A DNA stretch of 64,000 nucleotides from Rotaria sordida (taxonomy: Eukaryota; Rotifera; Eurotatoria; Philodinida; Philodinidae). The notes below the pieces were generated by a model, which had not been told where the DNA came from, ran no database searches, and saw only the letters and a list, made by a program, of their open reading frames with translations. The DNA lies in NCBI GenBank assembly GCA_905250125.1, contig CAJNOL010000006.1, positions 304,308 to 368,307 on the forward strand. Direction: 5' to 3'. This document shows positions 1-13,100 of this stretch, piece by piece (position 1 is the first letter of the stretch; each line of letters starts with the position of its first letter). Made by a program: the position numbers and the translations under genes.

Positions 1-1124
1 CAATTTTGCCAAAATAAATAGTTAGACAATTTTGAGAGGATGATACACAACACGTTACAGTTGTATCATCACTAAAAGTTAAACATTTCAATGTAATGAC
101 CTGAACTTTTTTTACTATTATACTAGAAATACGGTCTGTAATTTGATGAAAACTATATGATTTTAGCTGATCTAGTTTTTGAGATACACACAAAATAAAA
201 TATAACTATCTACTGGTTGGATAATTTGGACAGTTACTATACTTCACAAAACATTTGTTTTTACATGATATTTAAAAATAGTTAATTGTTTTAAATTTAA
301 AGAACACTATATATATATGTAGCGATTATCATTCTTTTAATTTTTAATAGCTAATAAAAATAAATGGTTCATAGTAAAGTCATCTTAGTCATTTCTCAAA
401 GCACACATATCACAAAGGTCGATAAGACACGCGGTAGAACCTGTTTAAAAAGTCGTGTGACGTCTTTTTTTACTTATAGATCTGCGTTAATATTGATAAC
501 ACCATTAGTAGACATATATTTTACGCAGTTGCAATACTTCCCCTGTAATTTTGACATACAAAAACTACGCAAATATGACTCTGCATGAGATCTACAAGAT
601 TCTATTTTTATGTATGTAACAATTCAAGATTCTGCATTTGATATTGATGAAAAAAAGTCCAAAGTTTTTCTTTCTTTCTAAATTCTCTTTATTTTGTTTA
701 TGCTTTCTTTTTATTTACGTTCATATAAACATTTTCATGGTAAACTGATTAGTGTCAAGATAAGCTGACGTCTCTCCTATGGTTTATTTTCTTATTCATT
801 TACAATAAGTTGCTGTTCTTTTTCTAATAACATTGTCATTAATCATGACAATAAGATACATTTTATTTTCTCTTATTATTCATCTATACAAAAAAAAAAG
901 AAACTCAGTCAAGTGCATCATGAATAATCTGAAACTAACGTAATGATTTTTTGTTTCAGATATATCAAGGTACGAAAGCAATATAAGTTATAAACAAGGA
1001 AAACAAAATCAGTGAAGCATGATTAAGACAACACGTTATTACTATAAATATGCTACTTTTATCTTAGTGGATTTATTTATCTTAAAATAAAACATATAAA
1101 CATATTAATATTTACTATTATACA
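1..1124. other. AT-rich non-coding flank
   Basis: No convincing coding exon, RNA gene or repeat is visible. The stretch is AT-rich with homopolymer runs and presumably holds the promoter of the EF-hand gene that starts at 1125. Confidence 0.5.
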
Positions 1125-1438
1125 ATGGCTAATATTACTGACGAACAACTTGAAAAAGAATTTAAACGAATTGATAAAAATAATGATAAATCAATAACGA
1201 TTCAAGAATTAAGACAGTATTATGTACCCATGCAAGAAATGCTTGGTATATCACAAGAAGCTGCTGAACAAGAAATCCAAGGTATTATTAAACGTCTTGA
1301 TATTGATCAAGATGGAAGAATTAGTTTTGAAGGTAAAAAAAAGAAATGATATATACTTTGTCATAGAATTTTTTTGTCATATATATATATTTTTTTTCCT
1401 TTCTTTTAGAATTCAAAAAATTTATGAAAGGAAGTTAA
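1125..1438 (+). CDS. Small two-EF-hand calcium-binding protein
   Basis: Two exons (1125-1332 and 1410-1438) encode 78 aa. The 77-bp intron has GT and AG borders and splits a Glu codon, so the joined reading completes the second EF-hand loop with EEFKKFMKGS. Loop 1 is residues 17-28 (D17, N19, D21, S23, E28). Loop 2 is residues 59-70 (D59, D61, D63, G64, E70). Both have acidic residues at loop positions 1, 3, 5 and 12, so both should bind calcium. There is no signal peptide or extra domain, so it is a calmodulin-like or calbindin-like half molecule. The partner is unknown. Reading through the donor would give a lysine-rich tail and a stop, which is less likely than splicing. Confidence 0.85.
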
Positions 1439-1620
1439 ATTTATAAATTCATCGAAGAACATTCATATTCTTAGAAAAAAAAACAAAAGAAACTATAAAT
1501 GAAATAAGATTTGTTTTTATTAATAAAAATTTAAATATTATTTATTGAAAATTTTATTTTTTATTTTAATTTCAATGACATAATTATACAAAATATACGA
1601 ACAAAGAAAAATTCATTTGT

Positions 1621-3763
1621 TCACCAAACAGGTATCCATGGTGAACGTGGTCGAATTCTTCGATAAGTTCCTTTTCGTCCACTTGATGTTGAGTCATTCA
1701 TATCATCATCACCATCGGTTAGAGCATGTTCTTCGAAATCCCATAAACGAGAGGGTTGCTTTGTACTATAAGGATATCTTTCCTATTCATCGAAAAATTT
1801 ATAAAAAAAAAAAACAACAACACATGACAAGAAAAAAAAAAGATAAAATACTTACTAAAGAATGAGGTGTCCATGGATCATACGGATGTTTTCGTTCGAC
1901 TCGATGACGAGGTTCATAAAGTAGTGGTCTTGTTTTACGTTCAGAAGAATTATTTGTTACAATAGGTAATAATTTAGGACGATATGTTTGTTCACGATAT
2001 GGTTTTGATGGATGATAAGTATATGGTGAAATGTAATCAGATGGACGAAATGGTTCATAACGTGGAACCGCATACATTTTGTGATGTGTTTGTCTAGGAC
2101 TTATATTTCGAGGAGTTGTTCGAAGTTGTTTCGGACGTGATGCACGTTCATATTCAGGAATAGGAACAAATATGGTTTCTGATTTTGGTATTCTTAATTC
2201 TAAAACAAATAAGAGAAATATTATTATTCAAAAGTTAGTTTTATGCTAAAAAAACCTTGTGATTTCGTGTGCCGTTTATTTTTTGTATCGGAAATAGGAG
2301 TAATTTCTTCGATTACTGCTTCTGGTGCTGTTTTACGTTCAAGACTTTGATTAGTTCGTCTAGTACGAACGTCAGTAGATGATGGTGTCTTCTTTGATAC
2401 AGATGGTCTAAATTAATAAAAGAAAATAAATGATTATTAAATGAAATATGATATCTAATTACTTTGGTTGAATAGTCATTTTTTCTGTCGATGGTAAATT
2501 CGGTTTGCCAATTGTTGCGTACAATGTAGGTATTTGAATTTGTTGTGATGATGCTTGTGGTTTTATTGGTTGAGTTTTGTGAATAGGTGTCATTGATTGA
2601 GGTATCTGAGGATCTCCAATCACTGTATACAAAGTAGAATCATTTGTTTGTTTTTTAACAGGTTCTACTGGCGGTAGATGATCTTCTTTTGGTATATTAG
2701 TTGGTATTTGTTTTTCATCAACTATTGTATACAAAACTGGTTCTGATTGAACGGAACTAATTTCTGCTGGTTGTGTCAACAGTGTTGAATCAACTGCGTT
2801 TGTTTGTAACGTATTTGGTGAAAGTATTGGACTACCAACAATTGAATAAAGGTTTGGTGGTGATTGTGATGATGAAGTTTTTGATATTGGTTCTTCAGGT
2901 TGTACTGGAATATGTGGATTACCAACCAAAGAATAAAAATTAGGAGATTTATCAACAACAGGTATTTCAACATTTGAAGTAGTTGCACCCATATCTATAA
3001 TTGGAATATGTGGATTACCAACCAAAGAATAAAAATTAGGAGATTTATCAACAACAGGTGTTTTAACATTTGAAGTAGTTGCACCCATATCTATAGTTGG
3101 AAGATGAGATTGACCAGTTATGGCATAAAGTATAGGTAAATCTACATCTTGATTAGTTGTTATTGGTTGATCATTTTGAACCAAAGGAGTTTTCTCTGCA
3201 ACAACACTGTAAAGAACAGGTTGTGAAATAATTTTAGGCTCGAGAAAATCAATTGGAGGAGATTCTTGTTCTTGTTCTACACTCTTCAATACTTCTGGTT
3301 CGGAAGGTTGTGTTGTATCTCGTTCTATTATTTGAAAAACAAATCATTATTTTTCTTTTTCTATCTAAATTCAAAAAAAATAATGATATACCTTCTTTCG
3401 ACAATGGAACACTATATGTCAAAGATTGTTCAACTCGTTTAGGTTCAATATAATACACTGTTGGTTCCTTTGATTTTGGCAATACTCTTGATGGAATTGG
3501 TCGATTTCGAGTTTCAAGTGTATACATTGGTGCTGGTGTTGCGTCTTGAGATTTGTTTGTAGTCGGTGGTGGATGTTGTACTAATGGTTTATGCCGATTT
3601 GGATTACCAATTAGAGCTCGAAGTACGATTTGTTCTATCAACAAACAAAAACAAAAAAAAGAAATTAATAAAAAAAAAAAAATTATAAAAAAATTTATTA
3701 ACCTTTATCGTCAGGTTGTTCTGCTCGAGAAATATGATACGTTTGTACTTGATTTGATTCCAT
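1621..3763 (-). CDS. Low-complexity repeat protein, unknown function
   Basis: Six exons join in phase (3763-3703, 3634-3392, 3324-2463, 2407-2256, 2199-1856, 1782-1621) to give about 607 aa starting MESNQVQTYHISRAEQ. I do not recognise the family. Roughly residues 100-390 hold diverged repeats built around [LF]Y[ST][VIL][VI]G[ND]PxIP, for example LYTVIGDPQIP, FYSLVGNPHIP and LYATIGKPNLP. Two neighbouring units are near-identical 32-residue copies. The C-terminal third is basic and rich in Pro, Tyr and Arg, and the protein ends RRIRPRSPWIPVW. There is no membrane segment or signal peptide. Composition and repeats suggest a disordered scaffold or cytoskeletal protein (inference). Its start lies about 120 bp from the divergent gene at 3883. 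Confidence 0.75.
2907..3098 (-). repeat. 96-bp tandem coding duplication
   Basis: Two almost identical 96-bp units (2907-3002 and 3003-3098) lie head to tail inside the third exon of the repeat protein. A diverged third unit begins at 3099. The period is exactly 32 codons, so the copy number can change without a frameshift. Confidence 0.85.
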
Positions 3764-3882
3764 TATTTTAAATTATAATCTATAATTTACAATACTAAAA
3801 ACAAAACAAAAAAAAACTAGACTTCTTGCTGCTATCTAATTATCCAGATAGTCAAACACGCACATACCACGCATGCATAGAT
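3764..3882. promoter_or_regulatory. Compact divergent promoter region
   Basis: About 119 bp separate the start of the minus-strand repeat protein from the first in-frame ATG of the plus-strand gene. It is A-rich with no clear TATA box. Shared bidirectional control is inferred from spacing only. Confidence 0.35.
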
Positions 3883-4839
3883 ATGACACATAATGATTAT
3901 GAATGTTTACATAAAATTCGATATCGATGGCAAAAAGAACAACAACTTATTCGAAAAAAATATCAAATACCATATAATATGACTTATATATCTAAACAAT
4001 GTTTTAATAAATATATTTCTATCACATCAAAAGCTGAATCTAATAATCTTAAAACAAAAATTGATCAATTAGATAAACATAGTTTCAATATAAAGTATTG
4101 TTCGAAATGTCATTTAAATTTAACACAATGTTCATGTTCGAATCAATTAAATCAATGTTTGATTAATTTAAAAAAGAAATCATATTCAACAGGTATTTTT
4201 TTTTCTTAATAAAATATTTGATAACTAAAAATTTTCTAATAACTATTTATAGATAAAATATCAAAAATTTCTTCAATAAATTTTCTTTATAAACAACCTA
4301 TGAATAGTGATTCAAGTTTAATCAATATTTCATCTAATGAACGAACAAATTCAATATATAATAAAAAGCAATATGTTTTACTCGATTGGAATAATCGTCA
4401 ATCGCTTATGAATTTTATTCGAACAACTCAACTGAATAAAAATCTTTCAAATATGACAATCGAACAATTACATGAATTAATCATTCATCATGATCATATT
4501 CATATATTTCATTCAATTATTGATTTAATATGTTCTATGAATAAAAAAGAACGTCAAGAATTTCTTTGCCATATTTATATTGATCCATTTTATTATTCAA
4601 CTATTCAAGATACTATTCCATTATTTCAATCAAAATTAATTGCTGATAATATTAATCTTGATCATGTTCTACATAGTATTAAAAAACTAGCATTTTTACT
4701 TGGTATAAAATTTGATCAATCTATTAATAAAATTTTACCTGAAAAACTATCAATAAAACAACGACAATCAATATTAAATCAACAATCACTATTTATTGCA
4801 TCAAAAATTCCTTATAATACTTTTGTTCGTGCTCAATAA
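3883..4839 (+). CDS. Orphan 298-aa protein with a Cys cluster
   Basis: Exons 3883-4192 and 4253-4839 are joined across a 60-bp GT-AG intron that splits an Asp codon. I start at the ATG at 3883 (MTHNDYECLHK). The open frame extends a little upstream but has no earlier ATG. Around residues 75-95 there is a Cys cluster, YCSKCHLNLTQCSCS (CxxC then CxC), which could bind a metal. The C-terminal half is helical and Ile/Leu/His-rich, with MTIEQLHELIIHHDHIHIF followed by more hydrophobic helices. No family was recognised. Codon use is AT-rich like its neighbours. A missing upstream exon is possible. Confidence 0.65.
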
Positions 4840-6173
4840 ACTATTTCTATTTATTATAAAAACTTTTACAAAATAATGTAAAATAGTTCTTAGTACAATC
4901 TCTGTAGAATTAAAATGTAAAACACGATACAGCCGTTATATCCTTAAAGGATAGAATTACCAAAGTGCACTTCACGATCTGTAAGGACTGATGTAAATTT
5001 TTATTCCCTATACTTCAACACTCCTTTTAGATCGTGTTTCACAAAAAAAAACCTATCTTTAATTTCTGATTGAATGCTTATCTTCTTTCATTGAAGTAAA
5101 TGTCGATTACGCTACTTGATAATTGACAAGGTGATTTTTACATTTGATAAATAGAAAAAAAAAATCATAATAACTTAAAATTGCTTTTCAATTTCACTTA
5201 CTAGCTTTAAAACTCGAGATTTTTATTTAAAAAAAATAAAGTTATAATTTTATGGTATATAAATATTCCTATATTTAATTGTTATAGAATTTATATTATT
5301 TATTTCTATGCTTATTAATACAAGTTATACTATTTAATTCATTTAATTTGACCAACCTACTTTATTTTACGTTCATTATATTATTTAGACATAAAATGAT
5401 CCGATACTAAAGAAATATAACAACGACAATAATGTGGGAGTAGAAGAGTTTTTTTCTAAGTTGAAATGAGAGTTTTTTCTTGAACTTTTTTTCACTCTTT
5501 TCTCTATCATAGGCAACGTCATTATCTCTCGTTTATGGTAAAAAGTAGGCAGACTTTCTCTCTCTTTTTTTTCTTCGTCGTCTATCGTTCATTCTTTGGA
5601 TATGTGTCTAGTAAAATATGTTGACGTCGTTACCAGACGCCTTTTTCTTTTCAATAACAGTTACAATCCTATACCCGTCGCTGAGTAACGGGAACTGTGT
5701 GATTCTTCTTTTCTCGTCTGATGCGACTTACTTGTTTCATGTTTCTAAGTATACGACTTTTGTTGATAGCAACGAAATAGATAATTAAAATATTCTTTAA
5801 ACGTATATTAGAAATAAGCAAAGATACGAATATTAATTTGAAAAGACCTACACTGAGAAAAAAGAAGAAAGAAAGAAAGAAAGAAAAAGAACTCCATCGT
5901 CAAAAATTTCAATCTCAATTTGTTTTTTTTGTTTCAACTAAGTGTGAAAATTCTAGAAAATGACGGTTAAGTTATCACATAACAAAAGCTTACGTTTTTT
6001 ATATCAATATTTGAGTTTAGTTTTTTTTTATCCGATCTTTCAAGAAATACTTTATTGTAAATCGATATGTTCACATATGAAAAGACAATGCAGATGAATA
6101 TGTTGTTCTTTTTTTCAACATTTGATTATTATAACAAAGCTATTAGAAATCATAAATCAATAGAAGAAATTGA
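4840..6173. other. Intergenic, no gene seen
   Basis: No coding exon is supported. It holds simple repeats ((GAAA)n near 5866-5885) and a pair of short inverted AAACACGAT-type motifs near 4919 and 5030 that might bound a small decayed element. It is the shared 3' side of two convergent genes. Confidence 0.4.
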
Positions 6174-9100
6174 TTATAGATCGATTTCATTTCGACCTTC
6201 ATTCCAACAATTAATTTGACAAAGAATTTCTTTTGGCAAGATATCAATTGATGAATTATTTGATAGAAGTTCATCATCCGTTATTAATCGAGTTTTCATA
6301 CCAGAAATTTTTACACTAAATTTTACAAAAATTAAAACAAACGAAAAGATTAATTGTACTACTTTACATTGTTTCAGCATATTCAAGTAATATTGAATGA
6401 AATGATTGATCATACCAATATACGGATTCATAAATAATTGCTAAATTTTCATTTCTTTTACGACGTGATTGATATGTTTGATAAAAATGTTCAATTGAAT
6501 CAAATAATCGATTATCAAATGTTGATATAATTTTACCATTTTTATCTAATTGTCCAAAGATTTCTTTTTTCTTTAAATAACAGAAAAAAAACAATCATGA
6601 AAAGAAAAATAAATAAATATAATTTACATTATTAATTGTCATTCGAATTGATTTTTCTTTATAAATTTTTAATAAACCACGTTTTATTAAAATATTTAAA
6701 TTTGGTACTGAATGATGTTCATACCATTGTTTAACATAATCAAGTGCTTTATCAGAATAGATTTGTGTTAAAGTAGTCAATAATTGATTATGTACAATTA
6801 TTCTTTGTGTTGAATTAAATGATGGTAATAGAGAAAATAATTGACTTGTATCATTTGATATATCATCATCATTCATACTAAATGCTGAATGAGATATAGA
6901 AATTGTTTTTGTTGGTATTGGTTCAATTGCTAAAAGAAAAATAACATTGAATAGAAAAAATTGAATTTAGAAAAATAAAATAAAACCTTGACGCCACCAA
7001 TCTTCTGATGTTGTTAAATTTTTTTGATTTGATTCATCATCGACCGATAAATCAACATCGGCTATTGACGAAGGAGAAGATGAAGACTAAATATATTAGA
7101 AAAATAGTTTGTGTATATATTGCCTTTATATAATCACTTACGAAATAACTTCTTCAGATGCTCTCTTCACATTTCAATGATTTTTTGCTCATCGATACTA
7201 CATAGTAATCTAATAAAAATCCAAAAATGATTTGGGTTTCTATTGAGATATGACTAAGTTAGTGAATCTTTTTCTAGAGGTCATAGATTTTCGAAAACTT
7301 ATATTTCAGGCATTTTGATCTGAAATTTTGCACATATAGAGAAGTAAGCTAGACTAACTTCCTTAAAAAATTCAGTTTTCAACAAAGTCTCTTCTATATA
7401 TGAAGCTTTCAAAAAATGCATGTTGTATACACCATCCATGGAAAAGGCTTTGTATCTCAAAAAGACTTTGTTGAAAGCTTCTGAGTTTTTTTTATGGAAA
7501 CTAGTCTAGTTGAGTTCTCTTTATGCGCAAAGTTTCACATCAAAATTCGAAAATACGAGTTTTTTGGAAACCTGGGGCTCTTGAAAAAAATTCGATAGTT
7601 TAGTCAAATCTCAATAGGAACCCAAATCTTTTTCGGATTGTTATTAGAACACTATGTAATATTGATAGGTAAAAAGTCGTTGAAATGGAAAGCGAATATT
7701 TGAGAAGGTTCTCTCGTTATTTAAACTGTTTTCTATGGAGTTGTAATATTAGTTCATAAGAATTTTGAATAACATTATATGAAATGCAAATGCTACTAAC
7801 GAAGGAAGGTCCTCAGTCGTGTCCTGCCACCCGGTCTGGTTCAGGTTCGGATATAAGATCATACTGGGCAATTAATAAGATCTCGCCATTTCAAAATACT
7901 CTTACGTCTTCAAACTGCTAATTTATATCAAAGTATAGGAGTGAAAACCGGTTTGATCATGACTGAATAATTCATTATACTTGAGAACAAGTCACAGAAC
8001 TGGAAAACTTATCTACACATGATGATGATGAAGTAATTAATTACACAAAGAAGAAAATGAATTTTACAAAACGTTAACATGTGTTATCATGACGGAAAAA
8101 GCATTTATGTATATATCCGCAATTATATGTTTGGCACCAACAACCGTTCTATTCTAGTATCATTAGCAACAAGCAAACGTATACTTAGCAAAATTAATCG
8201 AGTTTTGAGAAACAAACAGATGCCAAATGAATTCTGACTCACTTATGTTTTTATGGAATTGAAGATGATTTCTTTTTTTAGCAGTTGTTTGTGAAAGAAA
8301 CTAAATAGCATACTTTTTCATATAAAATAACAGTTTGAAAACTGTGCTATGACTGTGAAAGTATCTGTCGAATGCAGCCACTAACCTTCAACTGCCAGAG
8401 TGCTTTTGAACTGATATTTTGGTCAGTTGACAGGTCTCGATGAGTCTTGAAAAATCTCAAAATATTTCGGGCGCACTAGCCTTCGTTCAAGATATATTGA
8501 ATTTTCAAGCTCCAAAAAGGCAATGGCGAATATAAGTGTCACAGTGATCTTTGAACCCAGAACGAAGTCTATGTAGGTTAGTAGAGGAAGATTTTCGATA
8601 TCTAACGGTGTATGTATTATTAAGTTCTATTGCAAACTGCTAAAATTCGGTACACAATAAAACTTGATGATACATACATCATTAGATAGAAGAAGTCTTT
8701 CTCTACTAACCTGCATGTATTTGGTTTGTCAATCAAAATCTTATAATCGTCTTTCATGTATCTTTGAAATCATATTTTTCTTATCTTTAAAAAAGGGATC
8801 TTAGACTATCTGAGAGATTTATTAGGTAGACTCTACTATCGAGAAGTTTTAGTGCGTGCCATTGGATACGTCAGAGAATGTGAGTGGAGGGACAATCTCA
8901 TCCTCAAAATGTGATTGTTCATCATTCATCTGTTGTAGTTGGTGTGGAGACGCTCTATTTTTGATCATTTCTCTCTTAATTATGATTTTCATTAGTTAAA
9001 GTATACATGTGAATTGCTGGAAATTCAATATATCCTGAGATTTCGAATGAATCACGCTGAAATTTATCCTAGAACTTGTCGATAGTAGAATCTATCGAAT

Positions 9101-9786
9101 AAATCCTGAGATGAATTAAGACTCTTCTTGACGACGAAAAAAAGATTTCCAAGATACATGAAAAAATTCGGTATCTGTTAAACATAGGCCGATTAGCCTG
9201 AAATATTTTGAAATTTTTCTAAACTTATCGAGATCTACTGTCCGACCAAAATATCAGCGCAAAAACGCTCTGGTAGTCAGAAACCTTTCCTCTTAAGTAA
9301 TAAATATAAAGTCTGTGCTTTCCTAAAAGGTTTTCTCTTTAGATAAAAGAAAGGTTGTTATTCGATTAAAATTTTTCATTGTAAATTCCTGCAATAAGAC
9401 CAGCGAAGTTTATAGCGATTAGGAACATATCACTTATAGATGTGCAAAAAAAACTAAGGAGTCAACGATGCACCGAATTCCATCAATTATTCATTTTTCT
9501 ATACCGAACAAAAATAAGTCAGTACTATATTGAGAAAAGTTATCATTTGTTGTTTTTTTTCTATATAACCTACAGAAGGTACTGGTGATGGTGATCGCTT
9601 TCGTGATGATGATGATGATGATAATGGTTGTCGATCAATTAATTCAACATTATTCAATGTTCGAGATGCTGTTCGACGTAATGATGGTAAATCATACATA
9701 AGTAAACCAGAAGGAAATAATGATGCACCTGTATGTTCTGCTGAAGCCAGCAGATAATCCGACGTACGATTATTAGAACGACTCAT
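6174..9786 (-). CDS. Orphan 319-aa protein
   Basis: Five exons are proposed: 9786-9574, 7086-6987, 6929-6628, 6570-6368 and 6315-6174. All joins keep phase, and the total is 319 codons plus stop. The first exon (starting MSRSNNRTSDYLLASAEHTG) ends in an Arg/Ser/Pro-rich stretch that continues as more Ser at the second exon, which supports joining them over a 2.5-kb intron. The middle is a helical domain (around NSTQRIIVHNQLLTTLTQIY and YVKQWYEHHSVPNLNILIKR). The C-terminus has KKEIFGQLDKNGKIIS and ends NEGRNEIDL. I do not recognise the family, and no catalytic motif or membrane segment is visible. The long intron contains three separate repeats. If the first join is wrong, the 9574-9786 exon belongs elsewhere. 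Confidence 0.6.
7141..7735. repeat. Foldback element in intron
   Basis: The two halves are imperfect inverted copies. The left arm (GATTTGGGTTTCTATTGAG near 7218) matches the reverse complement of the right arm near 7600-7620, and pairing continues outwards to about 7141 and 7735 and inwards to near 7440. There is no coding capacity. It ends about 55 bp from the exon at 7086. Confidence 0.75.
7795..8340. repeat. Dispersed repeat, copy 1
   Basis: This stretch is colinear with 11070-11620 (same order of motifs: CAAACTGCTAATTTATAT, the GATGATGA/AAGTAATTAATTA block, the GCAAACGTATACTTAGC block), with many substitutions. It is therefore an old dispersed element present in introns of two neighbouring genes. 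Confidence 0.7.
8370..9300. repeat. Foldback element with nested hairpin
   Basis: The outer arms pair: the GAGTGCTTTTGAACTGATAT block near 8398 matches the reverse complement near 9248-9275, and CATAAT-poor spacer pairs also match (8811-8845 with 9080-9115). A second hairpin, 8577-8712, has arms starting TTAGTAGAGGAAGATTTTCG. No open frame is visible. Confidence 0.7.
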
Positions 9787-10148
9787 TTTATGTTTATTTG
9801 TTTTATTTTATTTTGTTTTGCATTGAATTATGTAAATTAACGGTCAAATTTTTAATGTACAATTCATAATAGAGGACAAAATGAATCGGCAGAGGTCAGT
9901 GAAGACCATTTCATTATTTTCAATTTTATTTCAATACTTAAAAAAGAAAAGAATTAAACGACGAATAATTGAAAAAAGAATGTTTAAAGAAATAAACTCA
10001 TAAACGAAAATTCTTTTAAGCTCAGCATACAAATGACAAAAAAAAATCTCGTATATATATATATATATAGCTGTATGTGAATATTGCTAAAATTGAGTGA
10101 AAAAAAAATGAAGATAGGAACTGTTCTTAAAATTAAATAGTTCTTTAA

Positions 10149-13100
10149 TCATTGTGATGCTTCAATTTCTTGTAATAATCTTGTATGTGTCCATTGATTT
10201 GTTGGTGCAAAATAAAATTGCCATTTTATATTACTTTTACTCATAGCTAACATACGAAGAGCATTGATTTCTGATTGTGTACAACCACCAATAAAAACAA
10301 CAAGAATTGAATGATAAACATCATGAAATTGTGTACGTGTTGATATTCCAGATGAACGATGTGAAAAAAGATCTTCAGCACCTGGATAACCACGTTGAAG
10401 AAGTTCATGTTGAAGTGTTGATAATTTTGTTGGATTTAATAAACTTTCTTCAATTAATCGACATGATAATGGAACATACATTGAACCAAATATATCTGCC
10501 TAAAGAAAAATAAATAAATAATTAATTAATTAAAACTAAATGAATTTATTAATTTGTTTTCTATTTCCAGGAAGTCGATAAACGAAAACACTGACGAGAA
10601 AAGGTCATCAACGATTCAATCGCTTTTTAGCTAAAACTTAGCGGATAATCAACCATACTGATTTCGAATATTAAGATGATTTTTGTCCGCTGGACATTCA
10701 AAGATCCAGTTTTCTATAGCGAAAAAGTTTTTTTTTTCAACATTTACATTCTATACGTTTTATTACTAAGTGCTTTCCCTTAATTTCAGATGTTCCTCGG
10801 TTCGTTTTCAGATTTTCTATTCAAATTTTGATCTATTTTAATCCATATTATTCCAATCTATCCTTTCCTCTCTTCTAATAAAATCAGCTTATGATTACCA
10901 GGGCAGGAATTATTTAACACATGTTTTAGTAGCGAGTATTTTCTTACTATTTCGCTTCGTAAGAAACCTTAATGACTATAAATCCTGTTAATATCGTAAA
11001 CTACTTGTCAGATTTAATTAATGCCAATCAAAGTTTAGATTTCACTTCACTTGTCATTCAAAAAGAACGTAGATGCGGAGTATTGTCCTACAACCGGATC
11101 AAGTACCTGGCATCCAACCCGGCAATATGTGAGACCTCGACGTTTCAAAATAATTTCGCTCTTTTAAACTGCTAATTATTTATATAAAAGTATAGAAAGC
11201 AAAATCGGTTAGATTATGATTGAGCAGTTTATAATACTTGAGAATAGGTCACAGAAATGGAAAACGATATTGTTTCACTAAAAGAGTTTGTTTTTAATGA
11301 AAATTCATCTGCACATGATGATAAAGTAATTAATTATATGGAGAGGAAAATGAATAATGAATAAGGTGAACATTTATTATCGTGATGGAAAAAACATTCA
11401 TGTATGCACCGGCAACTATGATGTTTGGAATCAGCACTGCGTTCTATTCCAACATAAACAGCAACAATCAAACGTACACTTAGCGAAATTAATCGGATTT
11501 CAGAAGCTGAAAGACATCAAGTGAATCCTGAATTACTTGGTTTCTTTGTGAAATTTGACATAATTTCTTTTTTTGTTTGTTGCTATTTATGAAAGCAACT
11601 AAACATTCAGTTGAGTTATTGATAAATACAAAAATAGAAAAAATGTGATTTCAATATGATTGGACAAGTCGAAATATTTGAATTCTAGCATACCATATCT
11701 GGACCTAGCGTTGTTTTAGCTTGTTGATTAAGATCAGGTGTTAAATTAAGTCTTTTTCTCATAAATTGAAAAAATGTTTTTTGTATTTGTGTTTTCTCTG
11801 TAAGATTTTGTGCCACTTGTTTTCCCATTTTTAATAAAGCATCACCACGAAAACCAACAGGTGAATTTGTATTCGTTGCTATTGGTATATCACATTGTCT
11901 TTTAACATAAAATAAATTTAATTTTTCTAATTTATATAAAAGTGGAATATTTTCATAACCATATGCTTGAAGATATGATCGACATAATAATTCATAATAT
12001 TCACGTGTTAAACCATTATTTGCTGTTGATAAAAGACAAAGTAGTTGTAATGGACGATATTTATTTGGTTCACAACGACATATCATTGTATGTATATATG
12101 AAACAATTTCATCAAAATTTTGTGAATGTAATATATCAGCTTCCATTTCAAGTTGAATTTTAAAATCATTTGCTTTTTTCTTTTCATATATATCTGTACA
12201 TAAATCTAAATGACGTGTTAATTGTTTTTTTGCATTTATATGTCCTTTAACATCAGTATTAACAAGATGTTTTAAATCACTTATTGATGCATCTTGCATT
12301 TTATCACGAAAATCATTTTGTAAAACATTTTGTCTAGCTAAATAAGCTAAAAACAACAACAACAACAAAAAAATAAAATAAAATAAATAAAAATTTTTGA
12401 TGAAAAATAAAGAAATTACCTTTGATTTCTTGAAAAACTTTTGTGAAATGCATTGCACGTATACCTTCAATAATCATATCATCTTTTGTTGATAATGATA
12501 TATACTCAAATTGTCTACCAGAATTATCTGTGTTATCAGTTTTAGGAATTTTCATACGAGCACCTTCAATATTAAAATATTCATCAAGTAAACCTTCATA
12601 ACACATTTGAGAACAAAATGGTGTTATTAAATCAACACTACGATCAAATAATATAACTGTTTGAATTTGTCGTCCACCTGGTATTGTATCTTGATTATTA
12701 AGGGCACTAAAATATTTTCATAATGAGATCGAAATTAGTAAGTTAAACATCGATTATATTTTTAGAAAAAAGAATTTTATACATTAGTTTTCGAGAAACA
12801 AAAAAACATTATTGGAATTGAAGAAGAATTCATAGTGCAAGTCAGAACTGAGCATTGGACAAGATGAATGTAAAATTTTCGTTCTGACCTGTCGCTTAGC
12901 AGGATAAGCGACAACGAGACGTAGAAGCTGGTTTTGTATTTGATTTAATATTTTTTACAATTTTTGCATGGTATGTATTGTCATGAGTGATACTTAATAA
13001 GCATTCACAACGAAGGTGTGAGGATCTTTTCTACTCATTAGGTATACACCACACACTAATTGCTAAACTCATACATACTTTGGTGATTGGAAAATAAAAT

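Noticed and set aside
364-588. 74-codon plus-strand open frame
   Set aside because: No domain, poor context, and composition like the surrounding non-coding DNA.
4917-5043. Small element bounded by AAACACGAT inverted motifs
   Set aside because: The inverted ends are too short (about 9-12 bp) and there is no clear target duplication.
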